Source: Oasisia sp. SBJ-2009
Lineage: Eukaryota; Annelida; Polychaeta; Sabellida; Siboglinidae
Assembly: GCA_964017155.1 (NCBI GenBank)
Contig: OZ024857.1
Coordinates: 34,369,042-34,433,041, forward strand
Direction: 5' to 3'
Length of the DNA stretch: 64,000 bases
Within the stretch, counting starts at the first letter, position 1; each line of letters opens with the position of its first letter. The position numbers were made by a program, and so were the translations under genes. The notes under the pieces were generated by a model that saw only the letters and a program-made list of their open reading frames with translations, had not been told where the DNA came from and searched no databases. This document shows, piece after piece, positions 24,836-39,600 of the stretch.

Positions 24836-27050
24836 TCACGCAACCTCCGCACTCCACCGAACTTCCGCACTCCACCCAACTTCCGCACTCCATGCAACCT
24901 CCGCACTCCACCCAACCTCCGCACTCCACACAACTTCCCCACTTCATACAACCTCCCCACTCAACCCAACCTCCCCACTCCACCCAACCTCCCCAAATTT
25001 CCCAACCTCTCCACTCAAACTCCCCACTCCACCCAACCTCCCCACCCCACGCAAACTCTCCACTCCACCCAACCTCCGCCCTCCACCTAACCTCCCCCCT
25101 CGACCCAACCTCCCCACTCCACCCAACCTCCTCACTCCACCCAACCTCCCCACTCCACCAACCTCCCCACCCCGCCTAAACTCCCCTCTCCACGCAACCT
25201 CCCCACTTCACCCAACCTCCCCACTTCACCCAACCTCCCCACTCCACCCAACCTCCCCACTCCACCCAACCTCCCCACCCCGCCCAAACTCCCCTCTCCA
25301 CCCAACCTCACCACTACACCCAACCTCCCCACTTCACCCAACCTCCTCACTCCACCCAATCTCCCCACTTCACCCAACCTCCCCACTTCACCCAACCTCC
25401 GCACTCCACCCAACTTACGCACTGCACCCAACCTCACCGCTTCACCCAACCTCCCCACTCCACCCAACTTCGCCACTTCACCCAACCTCCCCACTCCACC
25501 CAACCTCCCCACTCCACCCAACCTCCCCACCCCGCCCAAAGTCCCCTCTCCACCCAACCTCCGCACTCCACCCAACTTCCGCACTCCACCCAACTTCCGC
25601 ACTCCACCCAACCTCCCCACTTCACCGAACCTCCCCACACCACCCAACCTCCCCACCCCACGCAACCTCCCCACTCCACCTAACCTCCGCCCTCCACCCA
25701 ACCTCCGTCCTCCACCAAACCTCCCCACTCCACCCAACTTCCCCACTTCTCCCAACCTCCCCACTCCACCCAACCTCCTCACTCCACCCAACCTCCCCAC
25801 TTCACCCAACATCCCCAGAGCACCCAACCTCCCCACTCCACGCAACCTCCCCACTTCACCCAACCTCCTCACTTCACCCAACCTCCCCACTCCACCCAAC
25901 CTCCCCACTCCACCCAACCTCCCCACCCCGCCCAAACTCCCCTCTCCACCCAACCTCCCCACATCACCCAACCTCCCCACTCCACCCTACCTCCCCACTT
26001 CACCCAACCTTCGCACTCCATCCAACCTCAGCACTCCACCCAACCTCCGCACTCCACCCAACTTCCGCACTCCACCCAACTTCCGCACTCCACCCAACCT
26101 CTGCACTCCACCCAAACTCCGCACTCCAGTCAACTTCCGCACTCCACCCAACGTCCGCACACCACCCAACTTCCGTACTCCACGCAACTTCCGCGCTCCA
26201 CCCAACCTCCGCACTCCACCCAACCTCCGAACACCACCCAACTTCTGCACTCCACCCAACCTCCCCTCTCCACCGAATCTCCCCACTCTATCCAACTTCC
26301 CACCTCCCCACTCCTCCCAACCTACGCACTCCACCCAACCACCCCACTCCACCCAACCTCCCCACTTCAACCCATCCTCCCCACTCCACCCAACCTCCGC
26401 CCTCCACCCAACCTCCCCACTCCACCCAACTTCCGCACTTCACGCAACCTCCGCACTCCACCGAACTTCCGCACTCCACCGAACTTCCGCACTCCATGCA
26501 ACCTCCGCACTCCACCCAACCTCCGCACTCCATACAACTTCCCCACTTCATACAACCTCCCCACTCAACCCAACCTCCCCACTCCACCCAACCTCCCCAA
26601 ATTTCCCAACCTCTCCACTCAAACTCCCCACTCCACCCAACCTGCCCACTTCACCGAACCTGCCCACTCCACCCAACCTCCCCACCCCACGCAAACTCTC
26701 CACTCCACCCAACCTCCGCCCTCCACACAACCTCCCCCCTCCACCCAACCTCCCCACTCCACCCAACCTCCTCACTCCACCCAACCTCCCCACTCCACCA
26801 ACCTCCCCACCCCGCCTAAACTCCCCTCTCCACCCAACCTCCCCACTTCACCCAACCTCCCCACTTCACCCAACCTCCCCACTCCACCCAACCTCCCCAC
26901 TTCACCCAACCTTCGCACTCCATCCAACCTCCGCACTCCACCCAACCTCCGCACTCCAAACAACTTCCGCACTCCACCCAACATCCGCACTCCACACAAC
27001 TTCGGCACTCCACCCAACCTCCACACTCCACACAACCTCCCCACTTCACC
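24836..27050 (+). repeat. Segmental duplication D1, right copy
   Basis: This matches 17,650-19,865. It contains the CTTCCCACCTCC 1-bp deletion near 26,301, where the left copy has CTTCCCAACCTCC. Scattered substitutions separate the two copies (for example CCACTGCACC near 25,421 and CAAAGTCCCC near 25,538). It is therefore an older or less homogenised pair than the 2,063-bp or 12,140-bp duplications. Confidence 0.85.
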
Positions 27051-27410
27051 GAACCTCCCCACTCCACGCAACCTCCCCACCCCACGCTACACCCCCACTC
27101 CACCCAACCTCCCGCCTCCACCCAACCTCCGCCCTCCACCCAACTTCCCCACTACACCCAACTTCCCCAGTTCACCCAACCTCCCCACTTCACCCAACAT
27201 CCCCAGAGCACCCAACCTCCCCATTCCACGCAACCTCCCCACTTCACCTAACCTCCCCACTTCACCCAACCTCCCCATTCCACCCAACCTCCCCACTCCA
27301 CCCAACCTCCCCACTTCACCCAAACTCCCCACTTCACTCAACCTCCCCACTTCACCCAACCTCCTCACTCCACCCACTCTCCCCACTTCACCCAACCTCC
27401 CCACTCCACC

Positions 27411-27950
27411 CTACCTCCCCACTTCACCCAAACTTCGCACTCCATCCAACCTCCGCACTCCACCCAACCTCCGCACTCCACCCAACTTCCGCACTCCACC
27501 CAACTTCCGCACTCCACCCAACCTCCCCACTTCACCGAACCTCCCCACACCACCCAACCTCCCCACCCCACGCAACCTCCCCACTCCACCTAACCTCCGC
27601 CCTCCACCCAACCTCCGTCCTCCACCAAACCTCCCCACTCCACCGAACTTCCCCACTTCACCCAACCTCCCCACTCCACCCAACCTCCCCACTTCACCCA
27701 ACCTTCGCACTCCATCCATCCTCCGCACTCCACCCAACCTCCGCACTCCACCCAACTTCCGCACTCCACCCAACTTCCGCACTCCACCCAACCTCCCCAC
27801 TTCACCGAACCTCCCCACACCACCCAACCTCCCCACCCCACGCAACCTCCCCACTCCACCTAACCTCCGCCCTCCACCCAACCTCCGCCCTCCACCAAAC
27901 CTCCCCACTCCACCCAACTTCCCCACTTCACCCAACCTCCCCACTCCACC
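27411..27950 (+). repeat. 270-bp tandem duplication (15 monomers)
   Basis: The variant series starting at about 27,411 (TTCGCACTCCATCC, CCGCACT units, CACCGAACC, CACACCACCC, CACGCAACC, CACCTAACC, CCGTCCTCC) recurs 270 bp later, starting at about 27,681. Small differences exist, such as CATCCATCC near 27,713 and CCGCCCTCC in place of CCGTCCTCC. Since 270 is 15 x 18, the duplication keeps monomer phase. Confidence 0.8.
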
Positions 27951-30933
27951 CAACCTCCTCACTCCACCCAACCTCCCCACTTCACCCAACATCCCCAGAG
28001 CACCCAACCTCCCCACTCCACGCAACCTCCCCACTTCACCCAACCTCCTCACTTCACCCAACCTCCCCACTCCACCCAACCTCCCCACTCCACCCAACCT
28101 CCCCACCCCGCCCAAACTCCCCTCTCCACCCAACCTCCCCACTTCACCCAACCTCCCCACTTCACCCAACCTCCCCACTCCACCCTACCTCCCCACTTCA
28201 CCCAACCTTCGCACTCCATCCAACCTCCGCACTCCACCCAACCTCCGCACTCCACCCAACTTCCGCACTCCACCCAACTTCCGCACTCCACCCAACCTCT
28301 GCACTCCACCCAAACTCCGCACTCCAGTCAATTTCCGCACTCCACCCAACGTCCGCACACCACCCAACTTCCGTACTCCACGCAACTTCCGCGCTCCACC
28401 CAACCTCCGCACTCCACCCAACCTCCGAACACCACCCAACTTCTGCACTCCACTCAACCTCCCCTCTCCACCGAATCTCCCCACTCTATCCAACTTCCCA
28501 ACCTCCCCACTCCTCCCAACCTACGCACTCCACCCAACCACCCCACTCCACCCAACCTCCCCACTTCAACCCATCCTCCCCACTCCACCCAACCTCCGCC
28601 CTCCCCCCAACCTCCCCACTCCACCCAACCTCCGCACTTCACGCAACCTTCGCACTCCACCGAACTTCCGCACTCCACCGAACTTCCGCACTCCATGCAA
28701 CCTCCGCACTCCACCCAACCTCCACACTCCACACAACTTCCCCACTTCATACAACCTCCCCACTCAACCCAACCTCCCCACTTCACCCAACCTCCCCACA
28801 TCACCCAACCTCCCCACTCCACCCAACCTCCCCAAATTCCCAACCTCTCCACTCAAACTCCCCACTCCACCCAACCTGCCCACTTCACCGAACCTGCCCA
28901 CTCCACCCAACCTCCCCACCCCACGCAAACTCTCCACTCCACCCAACCTCCGCCCTCCACCTAACCTCCCCCCTCCACCCAACCTCCCCAATCCACCCAA
29001 CCTCCTCACTCCACCCAACCTCCCCACTCCACCCAACCTCCCCACTTCACCCAACCTCCCCACTCCACCCAACCTCTCCACTCAACCCAACCTCCCCACC
29101 CCGCCTAAACTCCCCTCTCCACCCAACCTCCCCACTTCACCCAACCTCCCCACTTCACCCAACCTCCCCACTCCACCCAACCTCCCCACTCAACCCAACC
29201 TCCCCACCCCGCCCAAACTCCCCTCTCCACCCAACCTCACCACTACACCCAACCTCCCCACTTCACCCAACCTCCTCACTCCACCCAATCTCCCCACTTC
29301 ACCCAACCTCCCCACTTCACCCAACCTCCGCACTCCACCCAACTTACGCACTCCACCCAACCTCAACGCTTCACCCAACCTCCCCACTCCACCCAACTTC
29401 GCCACTTCACCCAAACTCCCCACTCCACCCAACCTCCTCACTCCACCCAACCTCCCCACTTCACCCAACATCCCCAGAGCACCCAACCTCCCCACTCCAC
29501 GCAACCTCCCCACTCCACCCAACCTCCCCACTCCACCCAACCTCCGCCCTCCACCCAACCTCCCAACTCCACCCAACCTCCCCACTTCACCAAGCCTCGG
29601 CACTCCACCCAACTTCCGCACTCCACCCAACTTCCGCACTCCATGCAACCTCCGCACTCCACCCAACCTCTGAACTCCACACAACTTCCCCACTTCATAC
29701 AACCTCCCCACTCAATCCAACCTCCCCACTTCACCCAACCTCCCCACTTCACCCAACCTCCCCACATCACCCAAACTACCCACTCTCCCCACTTCACCCA
29801 ACCTCCCCACTCCACCCTACCTCCCCACTTCACCCAACCTTCGCACTCCAACCAACCTCCGCACTCCACCCAACCTCCGCACTCCACCCAACTTCCGCTC
29901 TCCACCCAACTTCCGCACTCCACCCAACCTCCCCACTTCACCGAACCTCCCCACACCACCCAACCTCCCCACCCCACGCAACCTCCCCACTCCACCTAAC
30001 CTCCGCCCTCCACCCAACCTCCGCCCTCCACCAAACCTCCCCACTCCACCCAACTTCCCCACTTCACCCAACCTCCCCACTCCACCCAACCTCCTCACTC
30101 CACCCAACCTCCCCACTTCACCCAACATCCCCAGAGCACCCAACCTCCCCACTCCACGCAACCTCCCCACTTCACCCAACCTCCCCACTCCACCCAACCT
30201 CCCCACTCCACCCAACCTCCCCACCCCGCCCAAACTCCCCTCTCCACCCAACCTCCCCACTTCACCCAACCTCACCACTCCACCCTACCTCCCCACTTCA
30301 CCCAACCTTCGCACTCCATCCAACCTCCGCACTCCACCCAACCTCCGCACTCCACCCAACTTCCGCACTCCACCCAACTTCCGCACTCCACCCAACCTCT
30401 GCACTCCACCCAAACTCCGCACTCCAGTCAACTTCCGCACTTCACCCAACGTCCGCACACCACCCAACTTCCGTACTCCACGCAACTTCCGAGCTCCACC
30501 CAACCTCCGCACTCCACCCAACCTCCGAACACCACCCAACTTCTGCACTCCACCCAACCTCCCCTCTCCACCGAATCTCCCCACTCTATCCAACTTCCCA
30601 ACCTCCCCACTCCTCCCAACCTACGCACTCCACCCAACCACCCCACTCCACCCAACCTCCCCACTTCAACCCATCCTCCCCACTCCACCCAACCTCCGCC
30701 CTCCACCCAACCTCCCCACTCCACCCAAACTCCGCACTTCACGCAACCTCCGCACTCCACCGAACTTCCGCACTCCACCCAACTTCCGCACTCCATGCAA
30801 CCCCCGCACTCCACCCAACCTCCGCACTCCACACAACTTCCCCACTTCATACAACCTCCCCACTCAACCCAACCTCCCCACTTCACCCAACCTCCCCACA
30901 TCACCCAACCTCCCCACTCCACCCAACCTCCCC

Positions 30934-32214
30934 AAATTTCCCAACCTCTCCACTCAAACTCCCCACTCCACCCAACCTGCCCACTTCACCGAACCTGCCC
31001 ACTCCACCCAACCTCCCCACCCCACGCAAACTCTCCACTCCACCCAACCTCCGCCCTCCACCCAACCTCCCCCCTCCACCCAACCTCCCCACTCCACCCA
31101 ACCTCCTCACTCCACCCAACCTCCCCACTCCACCAACCTCCCCACCCCGCCTAAACTCCCCGCTCCACCCAACCTCCCCACTTCACCCAACCTCCCCACT
31201 TCACCCAACCTCCCCACTCCACCCAACCTCCCCACTTCACCCAACCTTCGCACTCCATCCAACCTCCGCACTCCACCCAACCTCCGCACTCCAAACAACT
31301 TCCGCACTCCACCCAACCTCCCCACTCCACCCAACCTCCTCACTCCACCCAACCTCCCCACTTCACCCAACATCCCCAGAGCACCCAACCTCCCCATTCC
31401 ACGCAACCTCCCCACTTCACCCAACCTCCTCACTTCACCCAACCTCCCCACTCCACCCAACCTCCCCACTCCACCCAACCTCCCCACCCCGCCCAAACTC
31501 CCCTCTCCACCCAACCTCCCCACTTCACCCAACCTCCCCACTTCACCCAACCTCCCCACTCCACCCTACCTCCCCACTTCACCCAACCTTCGCACTCCAT
31601 CCAACCTCCGCACTCCACCCAACCTCCGCACTCCACCCAACTTCCGCACTCCACCCAACTTCCGCACTCCACCCAACCTCTTCACTCCACCCAAACTCCG
31701 CACTCCAGTCAATTTCCGCACTCCACCCAACGTCCGCACACCACCCAACTTCCGTACTCCACGCAACTTCCGCGCTCCACCCAACCTCCGCACTCCACCC
31801 AACCTCCGAACACCACCCAACTTCTGCACTCCACTCAACCTCCCCTCTCCACCGAATCTCCCCACTCTATCCAACTTCCCAACCTCCCCACTCCTCCCAA
31901 CCTACGCACTCCACCCAACCACCCCACTCCACCCAACCTCCCCACTTCAACCCATCCTCCCCACTCCACCCAACCTCCGCCCTCCCCCCAACCTCCCCAC
32001 TCCACCCAACCTCCGCACTTCACGCAACCTTCGCACTCCACCGAACTTCCGCACTCCACCGAACTTCCGCACTCCATGCAACCTCCGCACTCCACCCAAC
32101 CTCCACACTCCACACAACTTCCCCACTTCATACAACCTCCCCACTCAACCCAACCTCCCCACTTCACCCAACCTCCCCACATCACCCAACCTCCCCACTC
32201 CACCCAACCTCCCC
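30934..32214 (+). repeat. 1,281-bp HOR, copy a
   Basis: Anchor-to-anchor length is 1,281 bp, identical to the units at 38,177 and 45,120. It carries the CCAAACAACTTCC monomer followed by a direct switch to CCTCCCCACTCC, an internal deletion relative to the longer HORs, and later CCAGTCAATTTCC. Private changes include CCCGCTCCACC near 31,160 and CCTCTTCACTCC near 31,677. Confidence 0.85.
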
Positions 32215-32566
32215 AAATTTCCCAACCTCTCCACTCAAACTCCCCACTCCACCCAACCTGCCCACTTCACCGAACCTGCCCACTCCACCCAACCTCCCCA
32301 CCCCACGCAAACTCTCCACTCCACCCAACCTCCGCCCTCCACCTAACCTCCCCCCTCCACCCAACCTCCCCAATCCACCCAACCTCCTCACTCCACCCAA
32401 CCTCCCCACTCCACCAACCTCCCCACCCCGCCTAAACTCCCCTCTCCACCCAACCTCCCCACTTCACCCAACCTCCCCACTTCACCCAACCTCCCCACTC
32501 CACCCAACCTCCCCACTCCACCCAACCTCCCCACCCCACCCAAACTCCCCTCTCCACCCAACCTCC

Positions 32567-32772
32567 CCACTCCACCCAACCTCCCCAAATTTCCCAACCT
32601 CTCCACTCAAACTCCCCACTCCACCCAACCTGCCCACTTCACCGAACCTGCCCACTCCACCCAACCTCCCCACCCCACGCAAACTCTCCACTCCACCCAA
32701 CCTCCGCCCTCCACCTAACCTCCCCCCTCCACCCAACCTCCCCAATCCACCCAACCTCCTCACTCCACCCAA
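32567..32772 (+). repeat. 193-bp net insertion duplicating a nearby segment (second AAATTT anchor)
   Basis: The sequence from about 32,567, including a second anchor at 32587 and its 13-bp unit, repeats about 200 bp found 372 bp upstream (anchor at 32215). Shared details include CCTGCCCAC, CACCGAACC and the private CCCCAATCC. The homologous super-repeat (39,458-39,823) lacks it. The net offset change of 193 bp equals 11 x 18 minus the 5 bases missing from the 13-bp unit, so the arithmetic fits one inserted copy. Confidence 0.85.
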
Positions 32773-35175
32773 CCTCCCCACTTCACCCAACCTCCTCACT
32801 CCACCCAATCTCCCCACTTCACCCAACCTCCCCACTTCACCCAACCTCCGCACTCCACCCAACTTACGCACTCCACCCAACCTCAACGCTTCACCCAACC
32901 TCCCCACTCCACCCAACTTCGCCACTTCACCCAAACTCCCCACTCCACCCAACCTCCTCACTCCACCCAACCTCCCCACTTCACCCAACATCCCCAGAGC
33001 ACCCAACCTCCCCACTCCACGCAACCTCCCCACTCCACCCAACCTCCCCACTCCACCCAACCTCCGCCCTCCACCCAACCTCCCAACTCCACCCAACCTC
33101 CCCACTTCACCAAGCCTCGGCACTCCACCCAACTTCCGCACTCCACCCAACTTCCGCACTCCATGCAACCTCCGCACTCCACCCAACCTCTGAACTCCAC
33201 ACAACTTCCCCACTTCATGCAACCTCCCCACTCAATCCAACCTCCCAACTTCACCCAACCTCCCCACTTCACCCAACCTCCCCACATCACCCAAACTACC
33301 CACTCTCCCCACTTCACCCAACCTCCCCACTCCACCCTACCTCCCCACTTCACCCAACCTTCGCACTCCATCCAACCTCCGCACTCCACCCAACCTCCGC
33401 ACTCCACCCAACTTCCGCACTCCACCCAACTTCCGCACTCCACCCAACCTCCCCACTTCACCGAACCTCCCCACACCACCCAATCTCCCCACCCCACGCA
33501 ACCTCCCCACTCCACCTAACCTCCGCCCTCCACCCAACCTCCGCCCTCCACCAAACCTCCCCACTCCACCCAACTTCCCCACTTCACCCAACCTCCCCAC
33601 TCCACCCAACCTCCTCACTCCACCCAACCTCCCCACTTCACCCAACATCCCCAGAGCACCCAACCTCCCCACTCCACGCAACCTCCCCACTTCACCCAAC
33701 CTCCTCACTTCACCCAACCTCCCCACTCCACCCAACCTCCCCACTTCACCCAACCTCCCCACTCCACCCTACCTCCCCACTTCACCCAACCTTCGCACTC
33801 CATCCAACCTCCGCACTCCACCCAACCTCCGCACTCCACCCAACTTCCGCACTCCACCCAACTTCCGCACTCCACCCAACCTCTGCACTCCACCCAAACT
33901 CCGCACTCCAGTCAACTTCCGCACTCCACCCAACGTCCGCACACCACCCAACTTCCGTACTCCACGCAACTTCCGAGCTCCACCCAACCTCCGCACTCCA
34001 CCAAACCTCCGAACACCACCCAACTTCTGCACTCCACCCAACCTCCCCTCTCCACCGAATCTCCCCACTCTATCCAACTTCCCAACCTCCCCACTCCTCC
34101 CAACCTACGCACTCCACCCAACCACCCCACTCCACCCAACCTCCCCACTTCAACCCATCCTCCCCACTCCACCCAACCTCCGCCCTCCACCCAACCTCCC
34201 CACTCCACCCAACCTCCGCACTTCACGCAACCTCCGCACTCCACCGAACTTCCGCACTCCACCCAACTTCCGCACTCCATGCAACCTCCGCACTCCACCC
34301 AACCTCCGCACTCCACACAACTTCCCCACTTCATACAACCTCCCCACTGAACCCAACCTCCCCACTTCACCCAACCTCCCCACATCACCCAACCTCCCCA
34401 CTCCACCCAACCTCACCAAATTTCCCAACCTCTCCACGCAAACTCTCCACTCCACCCAACCTCCGCCCTCCACCCAACCTCCCCCCTCCACCCAACCTCC
34501 CCACTCCACCCAACCTCCTCACTCCACCCAACCTCCCCACTCCACCAACCTCCCCACCCCGCCTAAACTCCCCTCTCCACCCAACCTCCCCACTTCACCC
34601 AACCTCCCCACTTCACCCAACCTCCCCACTCCACCCAACCTCCCCACTTCACCCAACCTTCGCACTCCATCCAACCTCCGCACTCCACCCAACCTCCGCA
34701 CTCCAAACAACTTCGGCACTCCACCCAACCTCCACACTCCACACAACCTCCCCACTTCACCGAACCTCCCCACTCCACGCAACATCCCCACCCCACGCTA
34801 CACCCCCACTCCACCCAACCTCCCGCCTCCACCCAACCTCCGCCCTCCACCCAACCTCCCCACTACACCCAACTTCCCCACTTCACCCAACCTCTCCACT
34901 CCACCCAACCTCCTCACTCCACCCAACCTCCCCACTTCACCCAACATCCCCAGAGCACCCAACCTCCCCACTCCACGCAACCTCCCCACTCCACCCAACC
35001 TCCCCACTCCACCCAACCTCCGCCCTCCACCCAACCTCCCAACTCCACCCAACCTCCCCACTTCACCAAGCCTCGGCACTCCACCCAACTTCCGCACTCC
35101 ACCCAACTTCCGCACTCCATGCAACCTCCGCTCTCCACCCAACCTCTGAACTCCACACAACTTCCCCACTTCACC

Positions 35176-36314
35176 CAACCTCCCCACTTCACCCAACCTC
35201 CGCACTCCACCCAACTTACGCACTCCACCCAACCTCAACGCTTCACCCAACCTCCCCACTCCACCCAACTTCGCCACTTCACCCAAACTCCCCACTCCAC
35301 CCAACCTCCTCACTCCACCCAACCTCCCCACTTCACCCAACATCCCCAGAGCACCCAACCTCCCCACTCCACGCAACCTCCCCACTCCACCCAACCTCCC
35401 CACTCCACCCAACCTCCGCCCTCCACCCAACCTCCCAACTCCACCCAAACTCCCCACTTCACCAAGCCTCGGCACTCCACCCAACTTACGCACTCCACCC
35501 AACTTCCGCACTCCACCCAACCTCCGCACTCCACCCAACTTCCGCACTCCACCCAACTTCCGCACTCCACCCAACCTCTGCACTCCACCCAAACTCCGCA
35601 CTCCAGTCAATTTCCGCACTCCACCCAACGTCCGCACACCACCCAACTTCCGTACTCCACGCAACTTCCGCGCTCCACCCAACCTCCGCACTCCACCCAA
35701 CCTCCGAACACCACCCAACTTCTGCACTCCACTCAACCTCCCCTCTCCACCGAATCTCCCCACTCTATCCAACTTCCCAACCTCCCCACTCCTCCCAACC
35801 TACGCACTCCACCCAACCACCCCACTCCACCCAACCTCCCCACTTCAACCCATCCTCCCCACTCCACCCAACCTCCGCCCTCCCCCCAACCTCCCCACTC
35901 CACCCAACCTCCGCACTTCACGCAACCTTCGCACTCCACCGAACTTCCGCACTCCACCGAACTTCCGCACTCCATGCAACCTCCGCACTCCACCCAACCT
36001 CCACACTCCACACAACTTCCCCACTTCATACAATCTCCCCACTCAACCCAACCTCCCCACTTCACCCAACCTCCCCACATCACCCAACCTCCCCACTCCA
36101 CCCAACCTCCCCAAATTTCCCAACCTCTCCACTCAAACTCCCCACTCCACCCAACCTGCCCACTTCACCGAACCTGCCCACTCCACCCAACCTCCCCACC
36201 CCACGCAAACTCTCCACTCCACCCAACCTCCGCCCTCCACCTAACCTCCCCCCTCCACCCAACCTCCCCAATCCACCCAACCTCCTCACTCCACCCAACC
36301 TCCCCACTCCACCA
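35176..36314. repeat. Junction segment before super-repeat copy 2
   Basis: This is ordinary array with one anchor (36113) and the CCGCACT-rich segment (about 35,465-35,730) typical of the CAGTCAATTTCC subtype. A matching order occurs at 39,078 onward (offset 3,345) and 56,459 onward. No gene or unique sequence is visible. Confidence 0.75.
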
Positions 36315-36671
36315 ACCTCCCCACCCCGCCTAAACTCCCCTCTCCACCCAACCTCCCCACTTCACCCAACCTCCCCACTTCACCCAACCTCCCCACTCCA
36401 CCCAACCTCCCCACTCCACCCAACCTCCCCACCCCGCCCAAACTCCCCTCTCCACCCAACCTCACCACTACACCCAACCTCCCCACTTCACCCAACCTCC
36501 TCACTCCACCCAATCTCCCCACTTCACCCAACCTCCCCACTTCACCCAACCTCCGCACTCCACCCAACTTACGCACTCCACCCAACCTCAACGCTTCACC
36601 CAACCTCCCCACTCCACCCAACTTCGCCACTTCACCCAAACTCCCCACTCCACCCAACCTCCTCACTCCAC

Positions 36672-39600
36672 CCAACCTCCCCACTTCACCCAACATCCCC
36701 AGAGCACCCAACCTCCCCACTCCACGCAACCTCCCCACTCCACCCAAACTCCCCACTCCACCCAACCTCCGCCCTCCACCCAACCTCCCAACTCCACCCA
36801 ACCTCCCCACTTCACCAAGCCTCGGCACTCCACCCAACTTCCGCACTCCACCCAACTTCCGCACTCCATGCAACCTCCGCACTCCACCCAACCTCTGAAC
36901 TCCACACAACTTCCCCACTTCATACAACCTCCCCACTCAATCCAACCTCCCCACTTCACCCAACCTCCCCACTTCACCCAACCTCCCCACATCACCCAAA
37001 CTACCCACTCTCCCCACTTCACCCAACCTCCCCACTCCACCCTACCTCCCCACTTCACCCAACCTTCGCACTCCATCCAACCTCCGCACTCCACCCAACC
37101 TCCGCACTCCACCCAACTTCCGCACTCCACCCAACTTCCGCACTCCACCCAACCTCCCCACTTCACCGAACCTCCCCACACCACCCAACCTCCCCACCCC
37201 ACGCAACCTCCTCACTCCACCTAACCTCCGCCCTCCACCCAACCTCCGCCCTCCACCAAACCTCCCCACTCCACCCAACTTCCCCACTTCACCCAACCTC
37301 CCCACTCCACCCAACCTCCTCACTCCACCCAACCTCCCCACTTCACCCAACATCCCCAGAGCACCCAACCTCCCCACTCCACGCAACCTCCCCACTTCAC
37401 CCAACCTCCTCACTTCACCCAACCTCCCCACTCCACCCAACCTCCCCACTCCACCCAACCTCCCCACCCCGCCCAAACTCCCCTCTCCACCCAACCTCCC
37501 CACTTCACCCAACCTCCCCACTCCACCCTACCTCCCCACTTCACCCAACCTTCGCACTCCATCCAACCTCCGCACTCCACCCAACCTCCGCACTCCACCC
37601 AACTTCCGCACTCCACCCAACTTCCGCACTCCACCCAACCTCTGCACTCCACCCAAACTCCGCACTCCAGTCAACTTCCGCACTTCACCCAACGTCCGCA
37701 CACCACCCAACTTCCGTACTCCACGCAACTTCCGAGCTCCACCCAACCTCCGCACTCCACCCAACCTCCGAACACCACCCAACTTCTGCACTCCACCCAA
37801 CCTCCCCTCTCCACCGAATCTCCCCACTCTATCCAACTTCCCAACCTCCCCACTCCTCCCAACCTACGCACTCCACCCAACCACCCCACTCCACCCAACC
37901 TCCCCACTTCAACCCATCCTCCCCACTCCACCCAACCTCCGCCCTCCACCCAACCTCCCCACTCCACCCAACCTCCGCACTTCACGCAACCTCCGCACTC
38001 CACCGAACTTCCGCACTCCACCCAACTTCCGCACTCCATGCAACCTCCGCACTCCACCCAACCTCCGCACTCCACACAACTTCCCCACTTCATACAACCT
38101 CCCCACTCAACCCAACCTCCCCACTTCACCCAACCTCCCCACATCACCCAACCTCCCCACTCCACCCAACCTCCCCAAATTTCCCAACCTCTCCACTCAA
38201 ACTCCCCACTCCACCCAACCTGCCCACTTCACCGAACCTGCCCACTCCACCCAACCTCCCCACCCCACGCAAACTCTCCACTCCACCCAACCTCCGCCCT
38301 CCACCTAACCTCCCCCCTCCACCCAACCTCCCCACTCCACCCAACCTCCTCACTCCACCCAACCTCCCCACTCCACCAACCTCCCCACCCCGCCTAAACT
38401 CCCCTCTCCACCCAACCTCCCCACTTCACCCAACCTCCCCACTTCACCCAACCTCCCCACTCCACCCAACCTCCCCACTTCACCCAACCTTCGCACTCCA
38501 TCCAACCTCCGCACTCCACCCAACCTCCGCACTCCAAACAACTTCCGCACTCCACCCAACCTCCCCACTCCACCCAACCTCCTCACTCCACCCAACCTCC
38601 CCACTTCACCCAACATCCCCAGAGCACCCAACCTCCCCACTCCACGCAACCTCCCCACTTCACCCAACCTCCTCACTTCACCCAACCTCCCCACTCCACC
38701 CAACCTCCCCACTCCACCCAACCTCCCCACCCCGCCCAAACTCCCCTCTCCACCCAACCTCCCCACTTCACCCAACCTCCCCACTTCACCCAACCTCCCC
38801 ACTCCACCCTACCTCCCCACTTCACCCAACCTTCGCACTCCATCCAACCTCCGCACTCCACCCAACCTCCGCACTCCACCCAACTTCCGCACTCCACCCA
38901 ACTTCCGCACTCCACCCAACCTCTGCACTCCACCCAAACTCCGCACTCCAGTCAATTTCCGCACTCCACCCAACGTCCGCACACCACCCAACTTCCGTAC
39001 TCCACGCAACTTCCGCGCTCCACCCAACCTCCGCACTCCACCCAACCTCCGAACACCACCCAACTTCTGCACTCCACTCAACCTCCCCTCTCCACCGAAT
39101 CTCCCCACTCTATCCAACTTCCCAACCTCCCCACTCCTCCCAACCTACGCACTCCACCCAACCACCCCACTCCACCCAACCTCCCCACTTCAACCCATCC
39201 TCCCCACTCCACCCAACCTCCGCCCTCCCCCCAACCTCCCCACTCCACCCAACCTCCGCACTTCACGCAACCTTCGCACTCCACCGAACTTCCGCACTCC
39301 ACCGAACTTCCGCACTCCATGCAACCTCCGCACTCCACCCAACCTCCACACTCCACACAACTTCCCCACTTCATACAACCTCCCCACTCAACCCAACCTC
39401 CCCACTTCACCCAACCTCCCCACATCACCCAACCTCCCCACTCCACCCAACCTCCCCAAATTTCCCAACCTCTCCACTCAAACTCCCCACTCCACCCAAC
39501 CTGCCCACTTCACCGAACCTGCCCACTCCACCCAACCTCCCCACCCCACGCAAACTCTCCACTCCACCCAACCTCCGCCCTCCACCTAACCTCCCCCCTC

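Larger units (their letters stand above)
23750..29089. repeat. Mosaic segment between the 1,222-bp pair and the 7-kb super-repeats
   Basis: Anchors at 24995, 26599 and 28834 give spacings of 1,604 and 2,235 bp. The segment includes the right copy of D1, a CACGCTACACCCCC junction at about 27,083 and a 270-bp tandem pair. The anchor at 28834 has lost one T (AAATT). From about 28,000 the variant order resembles the HORs of the right half of the window. No gene or unique sequence is visible. Confidence 0.8.
29090..35175 (+). repeat. About 7.2-kb super-repeat, copy 1
   Basis: This 6.1-kb stretch is matched at 36,315-42,350. The offset steps 7,225, then 7,243, 7,050, 7,104 and 7,176 bp from left to right. 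Each step is explained by an indel: 18 bp near 30.2 kb, a 193-bp insertion near 32,567-32,760, a 54-bp (three-monomer) loss near 33,740 and a 72-bp (four-monomer) loss near 34,433. Component HORs are 2,100, 1,281 and about 2,203 bp. Variant order agrees closely outside the indels. Confidence 0.85.

Noticed and set aside
23034..26819. 1,261-codon + strand open frame, and the similar 1,306-codon one at 43,294-47,214
   Set aside because: They have the same composition and the same register switching. Their ends are set by where CATGCAAC, CCTAACC or CCTGAAC variants happen to fall.
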